NCBI GenBank assembly: GCA_030432235.1
Contig: JAUIHT010000010.1
Span: 1-64,000, forward strand
Direction of reading: 5' to 3'
From: Verrucomicrobiia bacterium
GTDB taxonomy: Bacteria > Verrucomicrobiota > Verrucomicrobiia > Opitutales > Cerasicoccaceae
Length of the DNA stretch: 64,000 nucleotides
The translations under genes and the position numbers were made by a program. Shown here in pieces: positions 26,086 to 35,440 of the stretch; the first letter of the stretch is position 1; the number at the start of each line of letters is the position of its first letter. Below the pieces are notes generated by a model that saw only the letters and a program-made list of their open reading frames with translations, ran no database searches and was not told where the DNA came from.

Positions 26086-27645
26086 TTACAAAAGGGGTAG
26101 GGTATAGTTGACGATGAAGCGGTAGTCGTTGGTCGCATCAGCAGACGCCCCTGGGCTGTTATAAGTGCTAATCCACGAGCCACGGATATCAAAAGTCAGC
26201 CCCTCGGCGAAGGGCGGCTGGTACTTGAGGATAAGGTCGAACTCGTTTTGGTCCGCGCCCGCGCCTTTACCTGAATCACGGCGCTCCTGGATGACGTAGC
26301 TGGTGGCAAATTCCAGTCCGTTCAGCTCGCTGGTGAGCGCGCCAAAGTCGTAAGAGGCAAAGAGACCGTACATGGACGAGTCGGCGTTGTTGTAGTCCAG
26401 TACGGTGGATTTGGTGAAGCCGGGATAGCGCCCCCAGGGAGACTGCATTCCGAAATTGGTTATGCCCACCAGAAAGCGCGCCCCGCCGACGCCATCAAAG
26501 ACGTGGTTGAAGCGAAAGCTGGCGCTCAGGCCGCCGTAACTGACGCCTGCCAGCGCCCCGGCCATTTGGGAGGACCAGGTGCCCACAAGTTCATCGCCCA
26601 CGCTGCGTTGATCAGCGAATTGGAAGGCCAGCTTGGCAACCAGATCGCCGTCGCGGTTGAGGGGCTTTTCAAAATCGGTTTCGGCGTAGAAGGTGTTGAA
26701 CATATCGACGCCGTAGTATTCCCACAGGTCGATGCCCCAGTATTCATGCGGGGTCAGTTGCAGGCCGCCGAAGGCTACCCCACGATTCGCGGAGGTGGTG
26801 TTCTTGGTGGCCACAGACGACATGGGGACGAAGGTGGTGCTGCCCCGATCCAGCTCCTCGGTCACATAGCCGGTCAGGAAGCTAACCGGATTATCGGAGT
26901 TAAACTTCAGGTCGATGCCGCCTTTTTCGTCGGACTGGATGGTCTTGGTGCCAAAGATGTAGGCTTCGAAAAGCTGTGGCAGCATGCGGTCGAAGTGCTG
27001 GTTGATAAAAGGCGTATCGAGCGCTTGCCTGTAGACTTTGACGCGGTAAATGTCGTAGCGGAATTGCGCGTAGGCCTGGCCCAGCACATTCTGGCTGTGC
27101 TGACTGCCGCTGCCGGGTTCGGTTTTCAGCAGGCGGGTGCCTTCCTGGCCGTAGGGTTTGTAGAGTCCACTGGAGGTGTAGTAGCCGACACCGACGTTGA
27201 AGAAGTCCTTAAACCAGCCGCTCTTGTACACGATACTGCCGCCTAGTGCCCAGGCGGACTGCAGTTGGGTGGGCCCGATTTCCGTCCGGTAGAAGGCGGA
27301 GCGAAAGTTGACTACCAGACTGGTGTCCCGAAAGAAGGGGTCCAGTTGGCTGAGCTGGTTATCGACCTCGGGAAAGTTTCGGGTCAGAATGGTATCCTGA
27401 GCTGGGACGGTGTAGCCGCCGGTAAAGTGTTTCTGCGTCGCAGCCGGCTCTGAGGCCAGTCGCATGTCTGAAATGGGGTAGGGGGCTACCTGCCAGTAAA
27501 TCGGCTCCAGCTTCTCACTCGATACATCCGGCCGTATTTCCGTCATACGCTTGCTCTTGGCCGAATCGCTTTCCTCGCCACGCGTGGCAGGCCCGCTGAA
27601 CATTGCGACAAGTCCGATGCTGAGTAGCGTGTGGCGAAGTTTCAT
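26086..27645 (-). CDS. OprD-like outer-membrane porin
   Basis: The 519-residue protein has a signal peptide ending near ATRG (about residue 22). It then has the alternating aromatic/polar strands of a beta-barrel, including repeated YxxSSG, YGxDMFN and WGRYPGF-type loops, and ends with the hydrophobic C-terminal strand NYTLPLL. The layout resembles OprD-family channels, which pass small solutes such as sugars and amino acids. It lies directly upstream of the GH10 gene on the same strand but has its own terminator, and no LacI-type operator was seen in front of it. A role in oligosaccharide uptake is inferred from position. Confidence 0.7.
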   Translation of the reverse strand: MKLRHTLLSIGLVAMFSGPATRGEESDSAKSKRMTEIRPDVSSEKLEPIYWQVAPYPISDMRLASEPAATQKHFTGGYTVPAQDTILTRNFPEVDNQLSQLDPFFRDTSLVVNFRSAFYRTEIGPTQLQSAWALGGSIVYKSGWFKDFFNVGVGYYTSSGLYKPYGQEGTRLLKTEPGSGSQHSQNVLGQAYAQFRYDIYRVKVYRQALDTPFINQHFDRMLPQLFEAYIFGTKTIQSDEKGGIDLKFNSDNPVSFLTGYVTEELDRGSTTFVPMSSVATKNTTSANRGVAFGGLQLTPHEYWGIDLWEYYGVDMFNTFYAETDFEKPLNRDGDLVAKLAFQFADQRSVGDELVGTWSSQMAGALAGVSYGGLSASFRFNHVFDGVGGARFLVGITNFGMQSPWGRYPGFTKSTVLDYNNADSSMYGLFASYDFGALTSELNGLEFATSYVIQERRDSGKGAGADQNEFDLILKYQPPFAEGLTFDIRGSWISTYNSPGASADATNDYRFIVNYTLPLL

Positions 27646-27844
27646 GACGCAGTTCTTCTAATGGAAACTGACTCTTCTCCCGGGGCCAGGGGGTGGTCAA
27701 TCTTGTAAGATGCTTGCAAAGAAAAACTTGCGTTACAATTGTCAGGGGAATGTTACGGGGTACTTCCTGAGGTTACATTAGCAAAGTGTGAACTTGCGAC
27801 TTGTCGAACCGTGCAGGTGTCCTATGTTGATGGGTTTTTGTAGA

Positions 27845-29656
27845 ATGAAACTCCCACCCACAGCGCCTTTTTCCGACCAGCAACGCAGCGCCATTTCGGC
27901 GGCACTCGGCAGCCTAAGTTCCGAGCAAAGCCAGTGGTTGAGCGGCTTTTTAGCCGGTGCGCAAATTGCCGGTGGTGCCGCCCCCGCAACCGCCGCTCCG
28001 GCCACCAACGGGCAATCGCCGCTGACCATCCTTTTCGGGACGGAGTCCGGCAACGCCGAGTCTTTGGCGCGCGAAGCCCAGAAGCAGGCATCCGGAAAGG
28101 GCTATCAGGTCACCCTCAAGGACATGGGGGACATCAAAGCCGATGCTCTCGGACAGCTGCAGAATCTCCTCGTCATCGTCAGTACCTGGGGCGAGGGCGA
28201 CCCGCCGGACCGCGCCGTGACTTTCTACGAGGAGTTGATGGGGGACAGCGCGCCGAAGCTTACCGGCCTGCGTTTCTCCGTGCTTTCTCTGGGCGACAGC
28301 TCCTACGAACACTTTTGCAAGATTGGCAAGGATGTCGACACACGCCTCGAAACGCTCGGGGCCAAGCGCTTTCACCCGCGAGTGGACTGCGATGTGGACT
28401 TCGACGAGCCTTACAAGAAGTGGATCGACGGCGCGCTGACGGACCTCTCCAGTGTGGTCGCCCCGGTGGCTGTCGAGGCCGTCTCTTCGGCAGATGCCTC
28501 GTCCGACGCGTCCGCTGCCGCGCCTGCTATTGAGTACGGAAAAAAGAATCCGTTCCCGTCCACGCTGAAGGAGCGCATCCTGCTCAACGGCCGAGGTTCC
28601 ATCAAGGAAACCATTCATCTGGAGTTGTCGCTGGAAGGCTCTGGAATGACGTACGAGGCCGGCGACGCCCTCGCGGTTATCCCGACCAACTGCCCCGAGG
28701 TGGTGGACGAGCTCATCGCTGCGGGCGGATTCGATTCGCAGGATGCCGTGCCGATGCCCGATGGCGAGGAAGGCCCGCTCAAGGAAGTCCTTTTCCAGTA
28801 CTACGACATCACCACGCTGACCAAGCCGGTGCTGAAGAAGTACGCGGCCCTGGCCAAATCCGCCGAGCTCGATGCACTTTTGACGGATGAGGCCAAGGAC
28901 CAGTTGAAGGAATACCTGTGGGGACGCGATCAGGCCGACATGCTTCGGGACTTCCCGGTCAAGGGGCTCCCGGCCAAGGACTTTGTCAGTGTGCTGCGAA
29001 AGATGCCGCCGCGCCTGTACTCCATCGCTTCCAGTCTCAAGGCTCACCCTGACGAGGTGCACCTGACTATTGCGGCGGTGCGTTACGAGGCCAACGGCCG
29101 CAAGCACAAGGGCGTTTGCTCCACCTTTACCGCTGATCGCGTGGCGGTCGGGGAAACCATGCCGGTCTACACCCACACCAACAAGAATTTCAAACTGCCC
29201 ACTGCCGGCGAGACACCCGTCATTATGATCGGGCCCGGCACCGGTATCGCGCCCTTCCGCGCCTTCGTTGAGGAGCGCAAGGCCCTCGGCGCCACGGGCC
29301 GCAATTGGCTTTTCTTCGGCGACCAGCGTTTCACCTACGATTTCCTGTACCAGACCGAGTGGCAGGACTATCTCAGCGATGGCATCCTGACCCGCCTCGA
29401 CACGGCGTTCTCCCGTGACCAGAAGCACAAGGTTTACGTGCAGCACCGCATCATCGAGCGTGGCAAGGAACTCTACGCCTGGCTGGAGGAAGGTGCGCAC
29501 TTCTACGTCTGCGGTGATGCCTCACGCATGGCCCACGACGTCAACGAGGCTCTCATCAGCGTCATTGAAAAGCACGGCGCAAAGTCCCGCGAGGATGCTG
29601 AAGCCTACGTCAAGGAGCTCTCCAAGTCCAAGCGCTACCAGCGCGACGTGTACTGA
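27845..29656 (+). CDS. cysJ: Sulfite reductase [NADPH] flavoprotein alpha-component-like diflavin reductase
   Basis: With the ATG at 27845 the protein is 603 residues, close to CysJ length. The frame opens earlier with a GTG at 27788, adding 19 unlikely residues. Domains in order are a flavodoxin FMN domain (TILFGTESGNAE near 61-72), a linker rich in Ala, an FAD-binding domain (RLYSIASS) and an NADPH domain (MIGPGTGIAPFRAF), ending in the typical RYQRDVY. It would pass electrons from NADPH to sulfite reductase hemoprotein CysI, but no cysI is in the window, so the partner is elsewhere or different. Confidence 0.88.
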   Translation: MKLPPTAPFSDQQRSAISAALGSLSSEQSQWLSGFLAGAQIAGGAAPATAAPATNGQSPLTILFGTESGNAESLAREAQKQASGKGYQVTLKDMGDIKADALGQLQNLLVIVSTWGEGDPPDRAVTFYEELMGDSAPKLTGLRFSVLSLGDSSYEHFCKIGKDVDTRLETLGAKRFHPRVDCDVDFDEPYKKWIDGALTDLSSVVAPVAVEAVSSADASSDASAAAPAIEYGKKNPFPSTLKERILLNGRGSIKETIHLELSLEGSGMTYEAGDALAVIPTNCPEVVDELIAAGGFDSQDAVPMPDGEEGPLKEVLFQYYDITTLTKPVLKKYAALAKSAELDALLTDEAKDQLKEYLWGRDQADMLRDFPVKGLPAKDFVSVLRKMPPRLYSIASSLKAHPDEVHLTIAAVRYEANGRKHKGVCSTFTADRVAVGETMPVYTHTNKNFKLPTAGETPVIMIGPGTGIAPFRAFVEERKALGATGRNWLFFGDQRFTYDFLYQTEWQDYLSDGILTRLDTAFSRDQKHKVYVQHRIIERGKELYAWLEEGAHFYVCGDASRMAHDVNEALISVIEKHGAKSREDAEAYVKELSKSKRYQRDVY

Positions 29657-29684
29657 GATTATTTAGTCTCCTGCTCCAAGTGCC

Positions 29685-29954
29685 TCAACGCTCAATCGAT
29701 ACAATTGCGTATGCGCCAGCACAAATGGCGGCGATTGAAAATAGCATGAGCACTACTCTTGCTCCAAATGGTCCTGTCGCTTTGTTGATGACGCCTAGAA
29801 TGATACCCAATAGCGTTGCATCTGGAACAGACCACTTTTTCCATTCTTCATTCTCAAAGAAGGCTTTCTTTTGAATGGAAAAATAGAGGATGATAAGCCC
29901 TGGAAGAATTAGGAATAGAGTAAAGAATAAGGAAATTATTCTAACATCGTTCAT
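29685..29954 (-). CDS. Small membrane protein of unknown function
   Basis: This 89-residue protein has two or three hydrophobic helices: residues about 7-26 (ISLFFTLFLILPGLIILYFS), a middle GIILGVI stretch, and 66-84 (VVLMLFSIAAICAGAYAI). Polar charged residues lie between (KKAFFENEEWKKW). I recognise no family. The DNA is visibly AT-richer than the CysJ and monooxygenase genes on either side, which suggests a later arrival. It ends 14 bases before the monooxygenase gene region and is on the same strand as that gene. Confidence 0.6.
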   Translation of the reverse strand: MNDVRIISLFFTLFLILPGLIILYFSIQKKAFFENEEWKKWSVPDATLLGIILGVINKATGPFGARVVLMLFSIAAICAGAYAIVSIER

Positions 29955-29968
29955 TGAGTCTCCCTAAT

Positions 29969-31597
29969 TCATTTGATGCCTATCTTGTCGAAGTAGGCTT
30001 TGACTTGGCCGGGTTCGGGCTGGTGGGCGATGTAGGCGATGTAGCCGTCGGGTCGGATGAGGCAGGCGGTGGCCGCCTCGGCATGGTAGGCCTCGTGCGC
30101 GGCATTGGCGCTATCGACGAGTACGTCGCCGTCCCAATCCAGTGTGCCGGTGGAGGAACCACTGTTCACGATCAGGTGTGTCTCGACTAAACCCGGCCAG
30201 GCGTCCGCGGTTTCCTTCGCGATGGCGGCCAGATTTGGCATCTCCTGTTCGCCCTCACCATTGAGCAGCAGCAAATGGAAGCGCGCGGGGCGCAGCTTTT
30301 CGGTAAGGCGTACGGACTCTTCGGACTCCTTGACGGTTAACACGGCGTCGTGGAAGAAATCGCCGGGCTTGATGTCGGCGTGCGCGAATTTCTTGTGAAA
30401 CCAGCCTTCCTTCTCGCCCTGGGCCAACGGGCCCTCGCGGTAGTTGATCTGCGATTGGGACATCGTATCGCGCCCTTTGTTCTGGACGACGGGGAGCGAT
30501 AGCATGAAAGACATGGCGTGGTTGCGCATGCTCTGCAGCAGCGGATTTTTGAGCATGAGCAGTTCCGTGGCGCCTCCGGTTTTGGACAGGACTTCCTCCG
30601 CGATGGGGTGGCGCTCCAGATGATAGCTGTCGAGGAAGGTGTCGTCCTTGACGTGCCCCTGCACTGCCAATGCGAGCTTCCAGGCGAGGTTGTGCGTGTC
30701 CTGCAGGCCGGTGTTCATGCCCTGGCCACCTGCCGGGCTGTGGACATGGGCGGCGTCCCCGCCGAAGAAACAACGCCCTACGCGGTACTGCTTTACCTGA
30801 CGTTCCTGGATGCGGAAGTAAGCCAGGTCGCGCATATCGCTGAAGGTGATCGGCATCTGGGTGCGTTCGTCGATCATCTCCTGGAACTCCTCCAGGGTCG
30901 GGTTCTCGCCCTTGCGCTCGGGGACATAGCCGACGATGCGGAATCGGCGATTGCCAAACGGGAAAAAGACACACGGGCCGCTTTCATGGAGAAAGGCGGA
31001 GACCTTCTCATCGGATACGGAGCCGTCCACCGTGACGTCGCCCACGATCCAATCCGCGGGGATGGCTTTGCCGTCGAACGGCATTCCCAGTAATTCCCGC
31101 GTGGTGCTGCTGATGCCGTCGCTGGCGATCAGGTACTGGCAGGCGACGGTGCTTTCGCCGGTGGCTGTCTTGAGCTGCGCGGTAACCCCGGCGTCGTCCT
31201 GAGAGAGGCCGACAAGCTCGGTGGCCATCTCAATGCTTCCGCCAAGTGACGCGTAGTGTGCGCGAAGTATTTTCTCTGTCTGGTCCTGGGGCAGGATGAG
31301 CAGGAAATTAAAGCGGCTGCGGATTTCGCTCAGGTCCATGCCGCCGAGCTCCTTGCCGTTGGCAAGGACGATAAGCGAAGCGCACTGGTTACCCTGCTCC
31401 ATGAATTGCTCGGCCAGGCCGAGTTCGTCGAAGATGTCCATGGAGCGACACCAGACGCCGGCGGCTTTGCTCTTGGTATTGGGCTCGGCTCGGCGGTCGA
31501 TGATGCGGTGCTCGATGCCGCATCGTTGCAATTGGCAGGCGGCCATCAGGCCTACAGGCCCGGCCCCGACGATCAGGATATCGGTTTTCTCATTCAT
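29969..31597 (-). CDS. FAD-dependent aromatic-type monooxygenase
   Basis: The 542-residue protein is a class A flavoprotein hydroxylase. It has the Rossmann GAGPVGLMAA at residues 11-20 with a following acidic Asp (IIDRR), the middle DG motif (IASDGISS) and the GD motif (GDAAHVHSPAGGQGMN) that binds the FAD ribityl chain. The C-terminus is the thioredoxin-like extension common in phenol hydroxylase and PHBH-type enzymes. It probably hydroxylates an aromatic compound or polyketide using NAD(P)H and oxygen. No aromatic ring-cleavage genes are close, so the substrate is unknown. It is followed by the small membrane protein on the same strand. Confidence 0.88.
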   Translation of the reverse strand: MNEKTDILIVGAGPVGLMAACQLQRCGIEHRIIDRRAEPNTKSKAAGVWCRSMDIFDELGLAEQFMEQGNQCASLIVLANGKELGGMDLSEIRSRFNFLLILPQDQTEKILRAHYASLGGSIEMATELVGLSQDDAGVTAQLKTATGESTVACQYLIASDGISSTTRELLGMPFDGKAIPADWIVGDVTVDGSVSDEKVSAFLHESGPCVFFPFGNRRFRIVGYVPERKGENPTLEEFQEMIDERTQMPITFSDMRDLAYFRIQERQVKQYRVGRCFFGGDAAHVHSPAGGQGMNTGLQDTHNLAWKLALAVQGHVKDDTFLDSYHLERHPIAEEVLSKTGGATELLMLKNPLLQSMRNHAMSFMLSLPVVQNKGRDTMSQSQINYREGPLAQGEKEGWFHKKFAHADIKPGDFFHDAVLTVKESEESVRLTEKLRPARFHLLLLNGEGEQEMPNLAAIAKETADAWPGLVETHLIVNSGSSTGTLDWDGDVLVDSANAAHEAYHAEAATACLIRPDGYIAYIAHQPEPGQVKAYFDKIGIK

Positions 31598-31645
31598 GCT
31601 GACTGGATGGTTGAGGTAGAGGTGGCGGCAGCTAGGGTCTGAAAA

Positions 31646-32335
31646 TCAATCCCGACGGGGCAGGCGTCGGATATCCGGCTTGGAAAAAGCGATCGTGCCG
31701 GGCTCCAGATAGCCTCCGAAGGCGAGGGTGGGGCCGACGGCCGCGCGCTTATCCAGAATCGTGCCGGGTTGGAGCACGGCGTTGCAGCCCGCCTCGGCGC
31801 CGTCACCGAGGATGGCTCCTAGCTTGCGCAGCTCGGTGTCGATGAGGCCGTCCGGGGTGATGACGCTGACGGGCTTTTGGTCGAGCCGGAGGTTGGCGCA
31901 GATGACACCGGCGCCGAGGTGCGCGCCGTTACCCAGGATGGAATCCCCGACGTAATTGTAATGGGGCGTCTGCACGTTATCCATGAGCAGGCAGTTCTTA
32001 TATTCGCAGGCGTTGCCAACCACACAGCCTTTGCCGATGATCACATTGCCGCGGATGAAGGCGCCGGGGCGTATTTCGGTTTCCGGCCCGATGTAGCAGG
32101 GGCCTTCAATGAAACAGGTCGGCGGCAGCTTGACTGTCGGGTGGAGGTAAACGTCGCCTCGAATGTGAACCCCGTGCCCGTGCTCCGGGCGATCCTTTTC
32201 GGCCTGGCTGAAATCATGCGCGGCGAGCGCCTCCTTGATCTTCGGAAGCCAGGCCCATGGCGAATGGGTTGCCAGAAAGTAGTCCGAAAAGGCGCTGAGG
32301 GATTCGGGCAGTTCGAAGAGATCGCTGGCAATCAT
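31646..32335 (-). CDS. Left-handed beta-helix (GlmU-like) acyl/nucleotidyl transferase
   Basis: The 229-residue protein carries hexapeptide repeats from about residue 50 on (VHIRGDVYLHPT, CYIGPETEIRPGAFIRGNVIIGKGCVVG, and so on). These form the left-handed helix of bacterial transferases, with a segment NYVGDSILGNGAHLGAG that recalls the acetyltransferase half of GlmU. The N-terminal 45 residues are helical and no nucleotidyltransferase domain is present. It likely N- or O-acetylates a nucleotide sugar or sugar phosphate. Its place next to rnpB and the monooxygenase gives no pathway. Confidence 0.8.
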   Translation of the reverse strand: MIASDLFELPESLSAFSDYFLATHSPWAWLPKIKEALAAHDFSQAEKDRPEHGHGVHIRGDVYLHPTVKLPPTCFIEGPCYIGPETEIRPGAFIRGNVIIGKGCVVGNACEYKNCLLMDNVQTPHYNYVGDSILGNGAHLGAGVICANLRLDQKPVSVITPDGLIDTELRKLGAILGDGAEAGCNAVLQPGTILDKRAAVGPTLAFGGYLEPGTIAFSKPDIRRLPRRD

Positions 32336-32434
32336 GGTTGAAGCATGAAACTCAAGCTACTTTGGAGCAAATGTATTTAACTACAGGTTGGCAGGATTTT
32401 TACGGAAGTTCTCCTACGGTTAGCTCCTTACATT

Positions 32435-32475
32435 AATCTGGAAAAATCTGTGTTTATCTGTGTAATCTGTGGTTA
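32435..32475. repeat. Short-period dispersed repeat (ATCTGTG family), single arm
   Basis: Near-repeats of ATCTGTG recur about every 10-13 bases (AATCTGGAAAAATCTGTGTT then ATCTGTGTAATCTGTGG). The same family occurs as inverted arms at 42962-43043, and related variants at 53705 and 58235. Confidence 0.6.
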
Positions 32476-32501
32476 ATATTGATTTTCGTTCTTTTCAGTT
32501 T

Positions 32502-32885
32502 CCAGGGGTGCCGCTCTCGCTGCGTGTCTTTCGGGGTGCGTAGAGGAAAGTCCGGACATCGCAGGGCAGGATTCCCCGTGAAAGCGGGGGCACGGCTGGC
32601 GCGAGCCACCGTGACGGATAGTGCCACAGAAAATATACCACCTCGGGCTCGTCCCGGGGTAAGGGTGAAAAGGTGGGGTAAGAGCCCACCGCGTCTTTGG
32701 TAACAACGACGGCAGGGTAAACCCAATCCGGTGCAAGACAATGTAGGGGACCGGGCGGCCCGCCCATTCGGTCCCGGGTAAGTCGCATCCCGCCTTGGCG
32801 GGAGCAGGTTCTTCGGAGCCGCGCAGATAAATGAGGGTGCTCTGAGCCTTGGCTCAGGGAACAGAATCCGGCTTACGGCCCCTGG
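32502..32885 (+). ncRNA. rnpB: RNase P RNA (class A)
   Basis: This RNA is the catalytic part of ribonuclease P, which trims the 5' ends of tRNA precursors. P1 is seen as CCAGGGG (32502-32508) pairing with CCCCTGG (32879-32885). The universally conserved core is present: GAGGAAAGTCCGGACAT near 32544 (helix P4 side), an ACAGAAAATATACC segment, GGTAAACCC near 32715, and ACAGAATCCGGCTTAC near 32860 (the other side of P4). The length of about 384 nt is normal for a bacterial class A molecule. A T-run at about 32896-32900 follows. No protein-coding gene should be called across this interval. Confidence 0.97.
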
Positions 32886-32900
32886 GAACTGATTCTTTTT

Positions 32901-33070
32901 ATGAGGGTGTTTTCGGGAATGCTCCCGTCGCATCCTTGGAGATCTTTGGCTGAAACCCCGTTTCCTCGCCTCGACGTATCTCTGATACGCCTCGGCTCGC
33001 AAGCCGTGATTTCATCTCAAAGCTTTCCAGCGACTGCTCGGTGCGCATTCACCGAAAAACACCCTCTTAT
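32901..33070. repeat. 170-bp imperfect palindromic element
   Basis: Terminal inverted repeats match (ATGAGGGTGTTTTCGG at 32901 against CCGAAAAACACCCTCTTAT ending at 33070). The inner halves also pair loosely, ending in a central hairpin around 32970-33000 (CGACGTATC/GATACGCCTCGG). It begins right after rnpB and holds no plausible ORF. This is the shape of a REP/MITE-type non-autonomous element. Confidence 0.65.
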
Positions 33071-33105
33071 ATGTCGTTTAGAATGGGGCAGCGAGCAGCG
33101 CGAGC

Positions 33106-33162
33106 GATGGGGCGAAGCCCCATCACGATGCGTAGCATCGAGGATGCAAGGCTATGCCTTGC
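33106..33162. repeat. Three tandem short perfect hairpins
   Basis: Hairpins with perfect stems and 3-base loops follow each other: 33106-33124 (8-bp stem), 33126-33140 (6-bp stem) and 33146-33162 (7-bp stem). The third overlaps the stop of the sulfatase gene. They may slow or stop transcription from the minus strand, although no strong T-run follows. Confidence 0.6.
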
Positions 33163-34618
33163 TTAGGCCGATGCGGGCGAAGACTTCGGCGGGGGCGTCG
33201 CATTCACGCATGAGCTCGGTCATGCGTTGGCGGAGGCGGTTTTCCGTTTCCGGGTCCTCGAGCGGAGATTGCTGAGCCGGGTCAACCTGAACATCGAACA
33301 GGTAACCTTGCAGGCCGTGTTCGTTTTCCTGTGACACACCCGCTTTGCCCAGGCGAAGGGGTTGACGCTCCTTGGTGAAGGAAAACGGTTCGACCAACTT
33401 CGCGCCGTCACCTTCCGATTTGAAACCGCGCATGGCAGTGGGCATGAGGGTGTAGTTGTAGATGTCACCCTCGGGCTCCAGGCTACTGAAATAGACGTAG
33501 CGGCCGTCGGTGATGTTAACCCGTACGCCGTGGTAGCCGAAGATGCCGGCGTCGCGCACTGGAGAATCGTCGGCAATGACGCCTGCGAGGTCCTTGCCGG
33601 TCATATCCGCAGTGGGCTCCATGCCGAAGTAACCGAGCAGCGTGGGGCCGAGGTCAATGGACGGCTGCACGAGCGAGCTGCGGCGTTGCCCTGCGCAATC
33701 AGGCTGACGCGGGTCCCAGACGAAGAACGGCGTGTGGGCGACCTCCTCCCAGAGGAGAGGCCAGTTTTTGGCCCACTTGCCGTGTTCACCGAGCAGAAAG
33801 CCGTGGTCGGTCCAAACGATCAGCAAGGTATCTTTCCACATGTCGTGGGCGTCCATGGTGTCGAGCACCTTGCCGAGGCTGTCGTCGCACTTGCTGACCA
33901 GGGCGGCGTAGTTGTTTGTGGCCACCTGCACTTGGTCGGGCGTTTCCTTGACGTCGTCGTAGGCTGGCCAGTCGAAGAGTGCGCCGTCGATGTCGGGCGA
34001 GGGATACATCTGCTGCCAGCGCGGGTCGGTGGTGAAGGGCTCGTGGGGATCGAAGCACTCGATTTGGACGAACCAGTTGTCCTCGGCGTGGTTGCGCTCG
34101 ATGAACTCCAGGCCGTCGCGGAAGGTCTGTGACTGCGGGTAATCCGCGTCAGTTTTGAATTTGGAGCGGTTGGCCCAGTCTGAGTTACGGCCCTTGCCGT
34201 TGATGTTTTTGGGGATGTCCGGCTCGCCGACCATGCCGACCCACGGGTCGCCCTCCTGACCGCGGGCGAAATCCCAGGAGCTGTAGCGGTTGTGATAGGT
34301 GCAACCGCCGTCCTCAAAGTAGTGGTAGTGGTCGGTGCACATATGGGTGTAGACGCCGTTGTTTTTCAGCATCTCCGGCACGGAATCGTCGAAGGGTTCG
34401 ACCGGCCCCCAGTTGCAGTGCAGGAAATTCGGGCGGCCCGTATGGAAGTCTCGCCGTGCCGGCATGCAGGGCATCGAGCACACGTAGCTGGTGTCGAAAG
34501 TGGCGGTCTTTTCGGCCAGGCGCTTGAAATTGGGGGCCTGGATCCAGGCATCCGCGTTATAGGGAGGGAGCATATGTCGATTCAGCGAATCGAACATGAC
34601 CATAATACAGCGTTTCAC
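33152..34618 (-). CDS. Type I (FGly) sulfatase
   Basis: This 488-residue sulfatase has CMPARRDFHTGR at residues 51-62. Cys51 would become formylglycine; the second motif residue is Met, a less usual choice, while Pro and Arg are kept. Asp10 (MFDSLN) and WTDHGFLLGEHGKW near 270-285 supply metal and sulfate ligands. No signal peptide is seen. It is not near the LacI-regulated locus and stands alone after rnpB. The substrate (sulfated polysaccharide, choline sulfate or other) is unknown. Confidence 0.9.
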   Translation of the reverse strand: MKRCIMVMFDSLNRHMLPPYNADAWIQAPNFKRLAEKTATFDTSYVCSMPCMPARRDFHTGRPNFLHCNWGPVEPFDDSVPEMLKNNGVYTHMCTDHYHYFEDGGCTYHNRYSSWDFARGQEGDPWVGMVGEPDIPKNINGKGRNSDWANRSKFKTDADYPQSQTFRDGLEFIERNHAEDNWFVQIECFDPHEPFTTDPRWQQMYPSPDIDGALFDWPAYDDVKETPDQVQVATNNYAALVSKCDDSLGKVLDTMDAHDMWKDTLLIVWTDHGFLLGEHGKWAKNWPLLWEEVAHTPFFVWDPRQPDCAGQRRSSLVQPSIDLGPTLLGYFGMEPTADMTGKDLAGVIADDSPVRDAGIFGYHGVRVNITDGRYVYFSSLEPEGDIYNYTLMPTAMRGFKSEGDGAKLVEPFSFTKERQPLRLGKAGVSQENEHGLQGYLFDVQVDPAQQSPLEDPETENRLRQRMTELMRECDAPAEVFARIGLSKA

Positions 34619-34851
34619 GATTTCTTCCGGGGTTTGTAAGGTTTAACGTTATCCAAAGTGCTCCTGTGAAAGACGCGGATCAAGTCAAAGATCCCGCTGT
34701 TTGCAGTTACTTTGTTATGCGATAGTCGTGAAAAGACCGCTTTATCGCTATTAGCTTCTCAATGGAAACCCATGGTGGCCTATCGTTTCCGGGTCGACTC
34801 GAAGAAAAATATTAAAAAATCTAAGAAAGCGTCCGCTGGCGCGTTTACCTC

Positions 34852-35412
34852 ATGCAAGACCACGAACAGTCACGTTCAGCCGAACCACGCATGAGCCATG
34901 AAAACGACGACTCCCCAACCGGGGGCGGACCACTGCTGCGGCAGGCCGCCGAGCAACACGCACCCGCTCTCCATCGATACGCCCTCTCACTCACACGCAG
35001 GGAAGACCTCGCCCGCGACGCCGTCCAGGAAACCTGGCTGCGCCTTGCCAAAACCGACCCGGAGAAAGTCGCCGACCATTTGGCCCCGTGGCTGTTTCGA
35101 GTTTGCCGCACCCGCGCCCTCGATCTTTTGCGGAAGGAGGCGCGCATGAAACCAGCCGACGATGCCCTGATCGCGGCCGCGCCGGATGTCTCCCCCGGGC
35201 CCGCTGTCCGCGCGGAGGTCTCCGATGCCGCCGCCCGCGCTTTGAAGTTGGTGGGGTCCCTCCCGGAAAACCAACGCGAGGTGGTCCGCCTGAAATTCCA
35301 GGGCGGCCTCAGCTACAAGGAAATCGCCGACGTGACCGCCCTGAGCGTGAGCAACGTCGGCTTCCTTCTTCACACTGCCCTGAAAAGCCTGCGCGCCCAA
35401 CTGGCCGAATAG
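34852..35412 (+). CDS. ECF-type RNA polymerase sigma factor
   Basis: The 186-residue protein has region 2 ([25 protein letters not shown], about 40-65) and region 4 ([40 protein letters not shown], about 140-175), joined by a short linker as in ECF sigma factors. The ATG at 34852 is used; the ATG at 34891 is also possible. The next gene, 28 bases on, starts with an anti-sigma-like segment, so the two are probably a sigma/anti-sigma pair. The signal and target promoters are unknown. Confidence 0.92.
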   Translation: MQDHEQSRSAEPRMSHENDDSPTGGGPLLRQAAEQHAPALHRYALSLTRREDLARDAVQETWLRLAKTDPEKVADHLAPWLFRVCRTRALDLLRKEARMKPADDALIAAAPDVSPGPAVRAEVSDAAARALKLVGSLPENQREVVRLKFQGGLSYKEIADVTALSVSNVGFLLHTALKSLRAQLAE

Positions 35413-35440
35413 CCGGAAACACCCAAAGGAAACACATCCC

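Noticed and set aside
27950-29500. 516-codon minus-strand ORF inside the CysJ gene
   Set aside because: It is a shadow frame of a GC-rich gene; the plus-strand frame has all flavoprotein motifs.
32454-33002. Minus-strand 182-codon ORF and overlapping short ORFs on both strands
   Set aside because: They lie antisense or sense to the RNase P RNA, whose conserved core explains the sequence.
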